DNA of 64,000 bases, taken from Agapetus fuscipes (taxonomy: Eukaryota > Arthropoda > Insecta > Trichoptera > Glossosomatidae). The DNA is taken from positions 14,265,001 through 14,329,000 of the forward strand of contig OX637332.1 in NCBI GenBank assembly GCA_951799405.1, given 5' to 3'. The position numbers were made by a program, and so were the translations under genes. Below the pieces are notes generated by a model that was not told where the DNA came from, searched no databases, and saw only the letters and a program-made list of their open reading frames with translations. Shown here one piece after another: positions 46,301-61,300 of this stretch; position 1 is the first letter of the stretch; every line of letters starts with the position of its first letter.

Positions 46301-49300
46301 GTCACACCACACTCTCGTCCCCACCATACATTTTAGTACAAACTGCTGTTTACCCAGCATAGTATTTAATGCCTCTAGAAAATTAAAAATCCAAGAAACA
46401 GTCTTAAACTTGTTCTTTCATTAAGTGTTAAACTAAACAGCATACTTTGTTTAAAATTAAATGTTTTGGTACTTAGTGACTTATATCTACCATTACCACT
46501 TAAGTATTTTTTTTCAGTGAACACACTGTTTATATATTGTAAGAACTTCTTAGATCCACAAGTACGTAAAAAAGGTAAGAAATGCATTTTACTTCAAAAT
46601 TAATGTCTAAAAATCAAAACAATGTTTCACATTGAGTCATAAAAAGTAATTTTCTTACATCACTGTGTTTTTTTCTACAAAAAATAAATAATCTTTAAGT
46701 CGACATGCGGCATGTTTAAGCGCGAACTTATCCGTGTCTGCTTGTGAAAATGCACAAAATGTGAATCTTTAATGTTACATATATTTGCAACTTCGATTAG
46801 ATTAGATTAGATTTCCATAATCTTAGATGCAAAGGTGAATGGTTAATTAAAAGAAGGCACGAAGTAGCTTAGTGGTTACACTGAGAAAAAAAGGAAAACT
46901 TGTGTGAGAAGGTGAGAAATATTTATAACAGTGTAATCGCTCATATTTTGACCTTATATTTTGGTACAAACTATCGTTTACTGCGCGAGTGAATTTATTG
47001 CCTTTTTTAAACTTCCAAAATGCAACATGCAGTGTTAAAAACAGTCTTCATTTCTTTTTTAAGGACTTAAGGTCGTAGTTAAATAATTTGCCTTGGCATA
47101 TAGAACCAAACTGCAAATGTCTCCGTTGTTCCACTAGGGGTGGCTGGTACCTCCACAGATGCGTCTCCACTTTTTTCTTCCTTTGCATATCTCTTTCAAC
47201 TACTCAACATTCATCACTTTCCTAATACTTTGTCAAAATTGAATATTTTGGTACTTAGCGTCTTTCTTAAAATAAACATTAAGACAAACATTAAATGTTC
47301 ACACTTAACATACACCCACAAACAAACATACATGTGTACTTACAAAAGACAAAAACTTTAAATCAACACACACACTCTTGCCGTCTTTCCCGTCAACAGA
47401 GGTGACATTGGTAAAAGTGAACCAATTTTAACAGTATGGGTGGTCAGCTTCAAATGAACCTTTAAGTCAAGGAATGTGTATAAAACACAAAATTTACATC
47501 TCTTGTATAAAAGAATAAGTGGATTTAATTGATGACAAAATTCACATACCGTCTGCTGAGATGGACAATGTCCATGTAGTCGTCAGATCTGGAGTAGAAG
47601 CCTTCAGGAGTGAGAGCCCCCCAGAAGTTGGACCAGGCTTTTCCAGGACGCACCAGCAATGGAGCTACGACAGGCAAGTTGGTGGCTATCAGGTCTCTGA
47701 GGGTCTCTGCATTGTCAAGGTGAGTGACAGAGTCCATCACAAAGAGGTAATCACATTTCTTGATCTTGCTAAGGTCCCTGTAAAGTTAGAAATACATAGA
47801 TTTATTTCTTTATACTCTATTGCAAATCATTTCTTAACATTTCATCAAAGTAGAATCCGATGAATCACAAAAGGTCACCTCATGTGCGTACAATCTTCAA
47901 TCAAGAGCAACAATAATTATTTCTGTCAATTTAGTTTGCGCTTCTTTGTCAAGGATAAGATACTTTTGATGTTGGATACGACTTTGACGAAATGTTGAGA
48001 GACTCGTTTTTCTCTACAAAACTGTTCATAAAATCTGTTTTTTAATTCAATACAAAATGTGTAATGACTATGATTCCAATTTAAAAACCTTAAAAATTCT
48101 ACAAAAATTGTTATTTACTGATTTTTTCAAATCAATAGAAAATAAGTGATTTATTAGGCTGGTTTAAATATTAAATGCCATTTTATGTTAATTCAACCTC
48201 AAGTGTATGATGTTACTGATGTAATATTAAAGACATGATAATGTTTTATGGTTAAATATTGAGAAAAGTATAGTAAAGCTTTAAATATAACTTTTATGAA
48301 AACATAAACCATTACATGGCAATTGTCCTAGCTTCTGCTTCTTCCACAATATCCTCAGGAGTCAATCGTTTAATACTGGCATATTTCTTATGAAAATCAT
48401 TGGAGAATTTTTCACAAGCTTCCTCATGGTAGGGCATCTGGTTTCTCAAAAAAATGTGAATATTTTTCTTAGGATAGTTCAATGATACTAATTTCTCAAA
48501 GAATTCTTCCAAGAAAGGAGTGTCATACTCGATGAAAATGGCTATCAAAACAACGGGCAGCTGCTCTTCCTGAAATTCACCAAATAATACATTAAGTTTT
48601 TTTATGAAAGATGAAATTAAAATGTTCACCTATGTAACAAAGCTGAACATATAGTGAAAATTTTGCATCAAGGAAACCAGTAATCAGATGGGAAGACCAA
48701 GTGCTGCCTCTATGCAGCCTGCAGAGAGCCTACCTCCAGGAAAGAACCTCGAGTGGCCCGTGAGGAAATCTATGAACAGATTGAGGACCAATGTTGGAAG
48801 AACCCGGGCCAACATGTTGACCTGGGGATTTCTGGAACGGGAGGACTCTACACTATGTGAGTGTGGAGCTCAGCAAACTATGGAGCACCTGCGGTGTTGT
48901 CCCTCCTGTCCGACAAGCTGCTCCATGGATGATCTCTTTACGGGAAACCAAAGAGCTGTAGACATTGCTCGTTACTGGGCCAATACGGTGTGAAACTGAC
49001 ACGAAGAAGAAGAAGAATAGTGAAAATTCTTGCCCCGTTTGCTCACAAGGGGTCGAATGTGGCGAGTACAGCCTATTTGTCTTTATAGGTACCCCAGTCA
49101 CTAAACTTGGAGTGTGGGACTTATTTACAGTTCACTTAATTGGTAATATTATATTAAACAACGTGCAATAAAACTAATAACTTGTTTAGGAAAAAGAGTT
49201 AATTGTTGCACACATATTATACGAGATTAAGGTTAAATGTAACAGGATTAGAACATCTCATTTTTTTTAATACATTACTCGGCATTGCCTCAGCTCTCTC

Positions 49301-52300
49301 TTGTTCACTGTTGGACATTGGCCTCTTTACTTCCTACGGTACTAGGATTTCTTTGGAATTTAATTATAATGTAATGCATTGAAAAATATACTTACATCCA
49401 AAACAATGCGCATTTCATTGCAAAATAAGCATCCGCGTTGAGGTGACCACATATGGGCCAAATAACTAGTGTAAGAGTTGAAGAAGTCTTTTGATGGTCC
49501 GTTTCCATGAAGAATTAGAGGTTGTACATCGTATTCCTTGTTGACAATGTATGGGTATTCAACGGTTTCATTTGCATGAAGTTCTATCTCACCTGCAAAA
49601 ATAATATATATATTTTGAACTTAGATGTCAATTTTTTTTTTTTTGTATCAAATCAAATCTTTTTTTAATATATTGTGTTCGCTTATGATATTGTTCAACT
49701 TTGGAGATTAAAGTCTTCAATATTTTATGTAGGTAATGAGACATACATATGTAGGTACATTATTTTTTCTTTCAGGTAAAATATATTTTATTTAGTCAGT
49801 AATATTTTGTACCTGACGATGGAAATATTGTTTTGGAAACCGGTCGTACATTATTGAATTTTACTCGCTCCGTAACCTAATACAAGTTGTTTTTTAATTT
49901 AATTTATTAAAATAGATTTGGAATTTATAATAGTATAAAAAAAAACTTGCATTTATAGTAGTTTAAAAAAAAACATAGTACAACAAATATGAGAGGGTGA
50001 TATATATTACCAATGGCGCCATTCAAATTTTGGAAAATGGTTGATTTATGATCCAAGCTGATTTGAAGTTTTGTTCGGAGAGTTTCATTCAAATAAATGT
50101 TGGTGTAGTACAACTGATCGTCATCTTTGTTTTTTACTTGTGTGTGTGTTACAATTTCATACATTTCCTTCAAGTGACCTAAAAAATAAACAAAAACATT
50201 AAAGGTAACAGTAAGTATTTATAACTTTAATAAATATTAGAGTAATAATACAAAATATTGTAAATATTTTATTGTTTTGGTAGACCATTCAGCTTTCAAA
50301 ATACCTAAATTGTGCATTTTTTTTGGTAGATGATTATTAAAAAAAAATCAATATGAATTTCTAGCCATAAACTGAAAAGGTGGGTATCTTCAGTCTGTAA
50401 GGTTTTAATTGAGAATTGTTATCGGTTTCATAACAGCAACTTTACATGCTTTATTGGAAATCTAATAAATTACTTTATTTCAAGTCTCATAATAAAAATG
50501 GAAAATAAAAAAAAACAATACTGAGGTCCACTTTTTCTAAGGTAGCGCAATGTAGCACTTCATTCCAATATGCTTTGCAGAGCAAAGTAATGAGGAAGAA
50601 TTTGAGTACATTACCAATAAATCCTCCTGAGTTGAGATATGGATTCCCCTTTCCTTCAATAGCTGGATATTTATCCGCAAGAGTTTCATCGGGCCAACAG
50701 AATTGCTCAGCAGAAAACAATACTTTGGTGTTGTTGAAGGCTTTGAATCTTTTAACAATCTCTGTCAATGCTCCAAGAAACAGGACATCATAGCTGAAAA
50801 AAGTAGGTATTTATTAATATATCCATCTAATGTTCCTTGACCAATAAGTTGGTATGAGGCTGACCTCCCATGCTGTAAAAACTTGATTCACTCTTGCCAA
50901 TACCACCCCAGTTTCAGGGAAAGGAGGCAGGATTTTCCAAGTTTATGTTAATGAGAAGTTTGGTTTATTTTGTATGTACAAATGCAGCATGTGTAAGCAA
51001 GAACTTTTTGGCAAGCTTACTTTTGGGCAAGCATTAAATGACAATATATCTTTGCAACGTAGATTATAGATTATTATAGATCTTTTAAGGAGTACAAATT
51101 ACATTACGGACTAAAAAAATCACAATCTTAGCAAACCATTCTTTCCTAATTGTGGACATCCTTTTTGCCTTTATATTTGTTCAATAAAATATAATCTTTC
51201 TTCTCTTCTTTCCATGTTTAAAATCCATTTAATCTCATTTCAGCAAACTTTATTTAATACTAAGTTGAAAAAAATAAACAACTTTACCTGTCAGTGAAAA
51301 GTATGATTTTCTCAGGGTTTTCACCAGCATCTATAAGTTTCTTGAGTTCTTCCTTCAGTAAGATTATTTTCTGCCCCCCTCCGGCATAGTTCATATCGCC
51401 TCCCGTCCATTTCACCCCAAAGCCCAATGTCTTAATGGGAATGTCGTATATCTTGGATGACCTTATGTATCTCTGGTACCCTTCAGTCAAGTTTGAGGCC
51501 ACAGTTATAACAAGAACGTCATCTGTAAAGAATAGAAAATAATTTATCAGCAATGGAAAAATAAATTGTGTAATCATCAAACTATCAGGGGGCTGGTACT
51601 CATTTCTTGTGATGACTGATTAAGCCTTGCCGGTATTTTATTTTGGGGATTGAAATGAGCACCGAGACAGGAAATCATTTCTGACACTGTCGGTGGGATT
51701 CGAACCCGAGCTCTCGGCGTGGAATGAAAGCACTCTACAAACTGAGCTATCGACCGGTTTTCCTCTTTCCTCATCCTCTATACGAAATTACGTTAAATTT
51801 TATCTATATACCGTTGCATATGCTGTTAAATAAAAACAAAAAGTCATGCATTTTGGGACCTGTATGTACATTTTGTAAAAAGCATCAGCCTTTTAAACAA
51901 AACTTGATTTATATTATATTTTCAGATAAATGTATTTATCAGTGGCGAAGGGTGCCATACAAGCCGATTCCCATTGGTTTTCCGTTTAAAATGAGGCAAA
52001 AATGATAATAAAGTAGACTGCATGGTTTCAATGGGGAAAAAATACGTATTGTTTCTTTGGTTTTAAATGTATTTTTTTATTTTGTGCCTATATTTTTTAA
52101 CTACTTTGTTACATCATTTTAAAAGGGAAGCCGATGGGAACCGGCTTGTATGGCACGTTTCGCCACTGGTATTTATAGTTGGTTTCCAAGTAAAAGTTAA
52201 TATTTTAAGTTGTTATTTTGTTGAATCAGCTTCAACTTATGACACTATTAGTATTTTTCAAAACAAAATTAGGTACCCAGATGTAATGAAAAGTATGTAA

Positions 52301-55300
52301 GTATCTAATTATTATTATTGAGACTGCGGAAGATATTGGCTGGTCTAATTCTTATGCTATCATACTATCGACAACGATAAAGAGGTCATCATTTAAATTG
52401 ATATCGTATTGCCAACTAACATGGCATGTTCATACATTTAGCCCGACTGAGATGGCACTTTGATGAAACAACTTTAAACATTCTAGAACATAGTACTACA
52501 TTCACAATAAAATACATAGAGAGAAAATACGGTGCATAATAGTTATGTTCAATTTAGATATGTAAATTTATATGCATTTAACTAAGTACAATCTATCTAT
52601 AATCTATAATCTAAGTTGCAAGGATATATTCATTCAAAGCTCTCAGATGTATGCCCACAAACAAACACGTGTAGTTCGCGCTTACAAATGCTGATTGTGT
52701 ACTTACAAATAAAATCCAAACCTCAAATGAACATAAGCCCTGCAACTCTTGCCGACATTCCCTGAAACAGGGGTGACATTGGCAAAGTGAACCATTTTTT
52801 ACAGTATGGGTGGTCAGCCTCATACCAACCTATAAGTCAAGGAATATTTAAAGGAATATTCAAATCAATATTTAAAGACGGCCAAACTAAAAAATTAAAA
52901 CGTCCTGTGAGATAAAATCAGCCCAAACTAGTTTTTTTCTTGCTTACTGTTCTGAGCAAACCATGAGTAAAAATATCGATCTTACAGCTATTTGTCAAAC
53001 AATACAATATCATATCTCTTTTGAGACTGCAAAAACAACATAACATATTGTTTTACATTTAAATACCTATATATATCTAACTAACTTGTATGAAGCACCT
53101 CGTTCTGAATTTAAAATTTGCTTTGCATCCTTATAAATCTATGATCACGTATGTTTTATCTGCGCTTTATCTTCGATTGACTCAACACGCGCACAAATAA
53201 ATTAATTTTGTTGGCTTTATCAATATACCAAGCCAACATCGTTGTAGACTTCCAGGAATTCTGAGTTAAACCTATTTCACCATGTATTTCGGTCTTTTAT
53301 GAGACCACAAGTAATGCAGCAGAGGATTTTCCTTTCAAAGATGTTCACCGAGTTCTGGCTTCGCTTGTTCAAGTCATGATTATTTGTCGTTAATGAGTAA
53401 CTAAATACTTACAGTACCAGAATAACTGTTAGAGAAGTTATTTCACAAGATTTGTGATTTCTTACGTAAAACATAATTTGATAGATTTTTTGAAGCGTGA
53501 CGAATTGTTCAATTTTCTGAAGTGCACTACAAAATTTAAATGAGAACTGTTTTGTCCCAAAAAAAAAGTATCTAATCGAAAAAAAAACTCCTTCAAAGTA
53601 TGACTAGAGTCACGTAGTCACCATGACTAACAAAAATACTCAAAAGTACGAGTCAGTACCATGAAAGTTTACATGCAAAAGAGTATTTGATTACATACAT
53701 TTTTATATCTCAAGTATTAAAACAAAATTAGAGAAGGGTTTCAAACATGCTTAAATCTCACGTTCACTTCATGAATAGTCTTCTTGTAAGGCACAAGTTT
53801 ACGGATAGAAAAGAAAATAAAGAATATGGACAGAAAAGTAATTGAATTTAAACCAGTTGAATGGATGTTAACCGGAGCCATAATTTTAGTTATTTCGAAG
53901 GATGTGTATGGTAACTTCGCATTAGATAAAACTGCGATAGCGTTTTTACATAAATCCCAGTCGGAACAGAAAAACAAATATGATAAATAGTTTATAATTA
54001 ATAACAACAAAAAACAATTTTATGCATGTTTATCAATGGCTGCTACTTAATTCTTAAAAAAACTGTATTTTTGATAAAAATATGCTAAAGAAACACGTAG
54101 TTTTCGAGCAAATGTATGGAAAAACATTTTAAATTTGTCTTTTATTATTTATATAAGGTAAGCATCACCGATGATTTATTTTAAAAAGCTGAGCAACCCT
54201 CACGACTAAAATATTTTGCCATCGAAGGTGTGACACGTGTTCATTTCGACTAATAAGTATCAACATACTGTCTTAGGTCATGCACTTTTTCGAACGGAGA
54301 GATTTCCCTATTCTCGACGAAGCAGGTTTTTATTTCTCATCCGGCAGTACATTTAAGTGGAACATGGAATGATAGAAGACTAGTTGCAGGCGATATTCGA
54401 ACTAAAATTTTTTGAGTATTAGTATTCCCAAGTATTTCTTTGTGAGAACTTTTACTAAGTAAGGAATTACTAGCCAAATTTTTAGTGAAAAGTTATTGAA
54501 GCTCTTTTCTATTTTCATGCACAAATTGTAATATTCACTTCCTTACTTTTTGGTAACGCTCATACATGAAATAGTGCTCGAAATATAAATATTTGTGAGA
54601 ACTTTTACGAAGTAAGGTAGTCATTAAGTATGCCACATTTTGTATGAAAATGAAGTAGAGCCTCTATGGCTAATGAAACGAATTTTGAAATACTCGACGA
54701 CTTCCTTATCCAGTAGAAGTTCTAATATGTTTATACTCGGGGTGTTGGTATTATAACATTTGAAAGCGGCATACTGCACTCACAAAACATGGCTATTTCT
54801 CAAAGACGGAAATGTTGATTCTTGCGTCTATTTTTAGTAGATATTGGGGTCGACGTAATGAAGAAAGCTACCGGCAAACATCTCGCAGGCTCACCGGGGC
54901 GGAAAAAACACAGACCATAAAACATTACGACGAATATTATCGACAGTTTACTGTTACCAAGAGAAAAGTTAAGAGAAACATTCTCTGCTAAAAAAAAGAC
55001 ATATTCAGTAATATAATTTATTACGATGCGTAGATTTGATGTCTTGAGAACATCTACAGTTGACGGGGAGATGCCAAAAGTTAGGAAGAGTCACAACTGA
55101 GACTACCTTCTCCAAGATATATTGAAGGAAAAAATTGAGGGATGCCGAGGGCCCGACAGGAGACAGATACCCTAACTGCGAAATATAAGAGAGTGGATCA
55201 GCATCCGAAGTGTAGAGGATCTGTTCTGAATAGATCCGTTCTAAATTCTTCTAGGATAGGGGCATGTTCGCCGAGATGATTGCCAACGTTGAGGGAACCC

Positions 55301-58300
55301 AACAAGGCACATCTAATCTAATCTAATCTAGAACTATTACTATTACATCTAATCTAATCTAATCTACTACAACAAGGCACATGAAAAAGAAGATTTGATT
55401 CTCACAGTGCTGAGTAGAGTCAGCCTTGAACTAAGCAATACCTTCTTCATACGATTTTAACCTTTATTGTAATTGATATTTCAAAACTTCATGAAATGGA
55501 CAAAGCTTCCCAGTTAATCAATAATCATGCCACTAAGCCTCTTCATGATTTAACTCTCTGAGTAACCCTGCCACTCACTTATCTGAATTGAAAAATAAAT
55601 TTCATGAAAGAAAAAAACTACCCTTATCATTTATTTATGTATTCGGCGATCTAATCAATTGACATACAACGCACGATACAACTTAAGGCATTTTACACAC
55701 ATACATGAATTTTTAGAGTCAAAACGAATAATATGGTCTAAGAATGACAGTGTGTAGGTACGTATTTGGAAGGGAAGCTATAATTTCTAATTACAATCGA
55801 AGTTGACACACAGGTTTGTTTGTAAAATAAAAGCTTGGCATGAGACAGCCTCATCGCAAATAAAAATGCTCGGATTATAAATGCTACCCTTTTCAATTAA
55901 ATTGATTACTAATAATAGACGCATGAATCATTGATAGATATAATTCAAAATTTACATAATATTAATAGTCTTACTTCATGTATCGTATTAGTTCTCTTGC
56001 GACTCTTATTGCACGAGTAATTCGACTCGTATTTATTTTACAAACAAATTGTGTAAGTTTGTTATTAGATGCATGAAATTACGAAACCAGTGGTCTGGAT
56101 ATTTTTATTCAATACATATTCACTTAATTGTATAAAAGAAAGATTATGCAAAAAATAAGCAATTTTAATTGTATCTAACTATAATCTATGTTACAAAGAT
56201 ATATAAAAAAATTAAGAGTCATATTAAATACATGCTCACGAGAAAATAAGTGTATGTTTGCGCTTGCATAGGTATGCTGCATGTGTACTTATAAGCAAGA
56301 TACAAATCTCAAATGAACATAAACTCTGTTTCTCACGATGTCTTTCCCTGAAACAGGGATGACATTAATAAAAGGGAACCAACTTTTACAGTATTGGTGC
56401 AGGGTGGTCAACTTTATACAAACCTATTAGTCAAATGACTAAATGATGAAAGAGTATGATTTTTTGACAGCATTTACTTACCTATATAATCTGATTTACA
56501 TTTACGAAAAAGCGTTGACTTTATGATGAATGACTTTACTTCATACGTATTCGAAGTGTTTTTTTAAATGATTTTTACATTATTTAAAGCGATTTTACTA
56601 CCGTTGGCGGTACATTAACATGATCGTATCCTTCAGCATATTCAACGAAGTTAAATTTTGACATATTTACCAATTATAATTAATTTCAATTATAATTACA
56701 CTTCTCGTATAAAAGACTAAAGTTCATACTCAGTCGTTCAGTCATTGTGCAGAGAGGGTGCTTCCTGAAGACGTTTGCTACATCGCCAACGAAACGTCGA
56801 TAATTATGTAAGTTCTCCCACAACGGTTTGTCTAATATTCGCTAATTTTGTCTAATAAGTTTACTCAACATGGAAATTAATTATAATTTGTAAATACGCT
56901 ATGAATGCTATCCAAAAGTAAAAGTACACCTAAAAGGAGAAATCTAATTTATATATTTGTTTTGCTGTTGGACAATGATCAATACGTTCGCTCGCTCCTT
57001 TTTATAATTCTTATATACCGATCTGTGATTTATATAAAAATATTTAATGGGTCCATACATGCTTATGGTGACAGACGGCACAGAACAACGATTGCGTGAA
57101 CCGGGCCGCGTACGCATTTGACCTAAGTTTAACTATCTCGCCGAGCTCGGCGCTGTGGCAATTAAAATCTTCTGGAGCGACACATACCCACCATACATGA
57201 TACATTACAACAATATGTATGGAGTACATAGGTATGAGCGCCCAGTAACAACAACATTCATAGCGACGGATAAAATGATACAGGGCATAAGCGACAAAAA
57301 CTAAATTGTTCAGGAGAGCAGTTTCAAGTTTGAGATTGCAGAAAAATAGGCACAACTTTTAAATCAAAACAGCTCTAGAATTATAAAAATAAAGGCATTT
57401 CTATTAATATGATTTTATGTTGTTTTAAGAGGTTTTATGTCACAAGGGTCTTTAGGGCAAAAAAAACTAAAACATAACACCAAAATCATACTTCGAAAAC
57501 GCAGTTTTTTGCTTGGGCATAACCGACAAAAAAAAGTCATCGTAGAGCCATAGGAGTGAGCGCATTAGAAAGAGGGGAATTTTTTAAGTAGGATAGCATT
57601 CATAACTTATTTTCGACCAAAACGTCGCTTATGCCCTATTTCCTTTTAACCGTCGATATGTAAAGTAAGTATATCTGGTTATATGCTAGGGCAGTGTAGT
57701 GGATACCCAACACAAAGCCCAACCCTGTATTCTGATTCCTAAAAAAACATGAAGTCAATCCAAATGCATAGAGGTGATCAACAGTAACAATTTATCAGAA
57801 GGGCTGAATCCAAAACCAGAGATAAAAATTGAATTAAGCTGACTTTAAACCAAATAATATGTTTTGTTAAATAATGTGCAACTACGCTGCATATGACTTC
57901 AACGTTCTGACGCGTTATTCTTGACGGAGTTGCATGTGGCGAGTGGAACTTATTTATTTTCATAGGTAAACGGGCCAGCCTTATGCCAACCGCTGAACTT
58001 GAAGTGGAGGTTTCGTTGTTACCGAGAGAGCTGGTTCTAATTTCTTATAAAGGCTGAGTTAGCCCTGCTGGTACTATGATTGGGAGAGAAAGAAAACGCT
58101 GAAGGAAATCATGTCTGACACCCGCAACGGGATTCGAACACTGACCCTATGGCCTAGAATGCAAATATTGAAAAATTTAAACAGCTGAGCTATCAACCGC
58201 ACTGCTACAAAGTCAAATAATTGACCAAATGCATTTTGTACTTCTTAGCCTGTCAGGTCCAAAAAAAATTGCTAGATAATATTCAGGATTTATTAAAGAA

Positions 58301-61300
58301 GGATGAAGAATCTATTCTTTAATCCCAAATAAATATGAGTTTTTTTTATTCCAGGCAAAATATAGCAGACTTCGAAGTCATGGTAGATATTATGTATATA
58401 TTAAATTATACATACAAGTAGGTAGGTATATCTAAACATTTCGAGGAATGAAACCTTTGTGAAAAAACGGTGCGACTGGACAGATGGTATAAGCAGGACG
58501 TCTGGAGAATTTGCATTGAAAAACAGGTCGAGAATGCGATTTACGACTCGTATCTGACTATGTAGCTAACAGATTTTTTTTATTATAACGCCAAAGATTA
58601 AATCAATCTCTTTTATAAAAAAAATTAACGGTTTTTTTGTAGTTTTGAATTCACCTTCTGTCAGTTATTAACGAGAATTTATTTATTCATATATAGGTAT
58701 AGTTCCTCATCTTTCGATTCGAATTTCAAGATGGCCAGCTATCCATAATGAAACCTACGTAGCAAAACGGTTATTTTTTTATATTCCTGGAATGGATGTT
58801 CAATATTCATATTTTTATAGGGATTGCCTATTATTTTAATTTAGTCTACAATGCTGAAATTCAATATTAGTTTTCAAAATAAATTTATAAGGATAAAAAT
58901 AAAACTGCGTGCATAAAATTTCAGACAGGAAATGAACGTTCGGTGTAGGAGAGTTCAAAAGAAGGGTTTGGTATAATCACAATTAATTCCTCTTTCATAT
59001 AAAAAACCAGAACGGCCACTGCAGATAGCCATAATATTGCTATCAGCTTCTTCCCACATCTGTTTATTCAGTCATTTCCGATCGCCATCACATTTATACT
59101 TACTTTGAGCAATTCTAATATTTCATTCCAAATAAATGTGCTTATCTCATTACATTATGTACTTATGCTGCTAACAATATAATCTTAAATCTAAGTTGCA
59201 AAGATATTTTGCTTTATAGAATTCATACAAGAAAAGCTTAAAAAAATATCCGTTTTATTATCAGGGACGAGCATCCCACACAGGCAAACGTACGTGTTGT
59301 ACTTACGTACAAGTATATGTACAGGCAGCTTATGTTAAAAATGATTTTAAAACTGAAACCCAGATTTAAATAAGAAATGTATGGTTAAAATTAAGTCATT
59401 GTTGCAACTGAAATTATTTTTTGATATTCTATTTTAAATACAAAGGGAAAAAAGTTTTTCAATTTATTGGCCTCTACCCAATGTACTTTTAGGTACACAC
59501 AAGTACTATTTCAGTGATTTTCTTAACATGAAGGGCCTGAAGTAAATAATATATAATATAAAGAACGATTTTATCATCTGCAGTACACTTTTAATAGTTA
59601 TTTATGCCACTGCCAAGTAATGATAGTCTTTTTAACACGAGTGCTAGTTTGTGCCATGAGGCGCAGCCGAATGGCACAATAGAAAGCACGAGTATTACAA
59701 AGACTAATTACGTGCAGTGGCATACAATACTTTTTCTACGACCATGAGAGAATTAACAAAATAGTGAATAATAGTCATTATAATGTACTCGTCCATTTGA
59801 AGTTATTAAAACCTTACCTTTGTCAAAACGTGTGATTTATCATTCCCTTCGATTATCTAATCTAACCTAAGTTGTAAAAATAAATTATATTTAGGTTTCA
59901 TATTGAATTCATGCCCACAAGCCGACACATATGTATAAGGTCGCGCTTTTACATCCTGCATATAAGCTTAAACATTCAAACCCAAAACTCAAATAAACAT
60001 ATGCCCTGCAGTTGTATTGGCAGGTGAACCAAATTTGTACAGCATAGGTGATCAACCTCATACTCACCTATTAACCAAGTAACTTTTTGAGTTTGTTTAT
60101 TTTTTGCAGTGAAATTTTTTGTATTGTTTTCCTTTCAAGCCTTTTATTTTCCATTGAAAAAAGGAAAGCTTTATTTGGAGCAATCCGATAAATAAATTCG
60201 ATAAATTTTAGCACTATTAACAATTTTTATTTGACTCTACACATAAAATATACTTATTTATTTTCATCTGAACAGGGCTGAAAGTCTCATCACCACGGTA
60301 ATTCCTACCTACCGAATATCACTAATATTGTATGAAGCCTAATCAGCTGATCGCTTGCGGCCATCTTGGATTGACAAGTCTTCATACCCCCATACAAGGT
60401 TGACATTTGAAATTAAAAAATGGTTCCAATTCTGACAATGCGCATGCGCACATGTTCATTTTAACACGGTTACCGGTTGCATAATGTAACATTATGCAAC
60501 GGGTGTAGAAATGTATGGCATTGTGATTGCGTTAGCCGTTTTGTAATTAGTAAATTACCAAATGGGAGTAGAAAAAGTTTTTTTTTAAATTCCAGAAATA
60601 CGAAAAGACACTTGCTTAATTTTCAAAGAATTACAAAACCGATGTGATACCATCGAAAGTGCTCGAAGGAATAAAACTCAACTCTCGAAGAAAAACTTTG
60701 TGTTTAATTTTTTTAATTTTAATTAAAATGAATCTTCATAATGTCACACAACCCCTTAAACTTTTGCTTATCTAACAGATTTATTTTGTTCTTATTTAAC
60801 AACACAATAATTAGAAGTAACCGAAGAACTCTTCCATTCCTTGGTATAAAAACTGATATTCTGGTGGTTCTACATATAATTTTTCGAAATTTTAAAAGAC
60901 AGGGCTCTACTAAGAGAGAATAAGAAAAGGGAATGCATGGAATCGATGATGAACGTCAAGGATATGAAAGAAGTATTCATGGAAAGAGCTAAGAGGAGAA
61001 AGATATGAGACGCAGGCTACACCTAGCAGAATAGCACCTAGATATCTAGTCCGGTCGATAGCTCAGGTGGTAGAGTGCTTGCATTCCATGCCGAAAGCTC
61101 GGGTTCGAATCCCACCGAGGGTGTCAGAAATGATTTCCCGTTTCGGTGTTTATTTCAAACCCCAAAATAAAATACCGGCAAGGTTTACTCAGCCTTCACA
61201 AGAAATGAGTACCAGCGCTCTCGGGAGCTGGGAAACCTCCACTTCAACTGAAGTGGTTGGCGTAAGGCCGGCCCCCTTACCTGTAAAAATAAATAGGTTC

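Larger units (their letters stand above)
59593..60576. repeat. Repeat unit copy B, uninterrupted
   Basis: About 980 bp, the empty counterpart of copy A, in Plod intron 1. After the foldback the piece from ACTTTTTCTAC (about 59730) to GTAGAAAAAGT (60578) has short inverted ends of its own, so it may be a MITE beside a foldback. Confidence 0.9.

Noticed and set aside
56730..56830. Motif CTTCCTGAAGACG...GAAACGTCG
   Set aside because: Similar motifs occur at ends of several insect repeats, but here I see neither boundaries nor a second copy.
61068..61122. Possible tRNA gene
   Set aside because: A and B boxes are present, but the anticodon arm and acceptor stem do not form, and several copies share a 220 bp non-tRNA body. 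It is a SINE.
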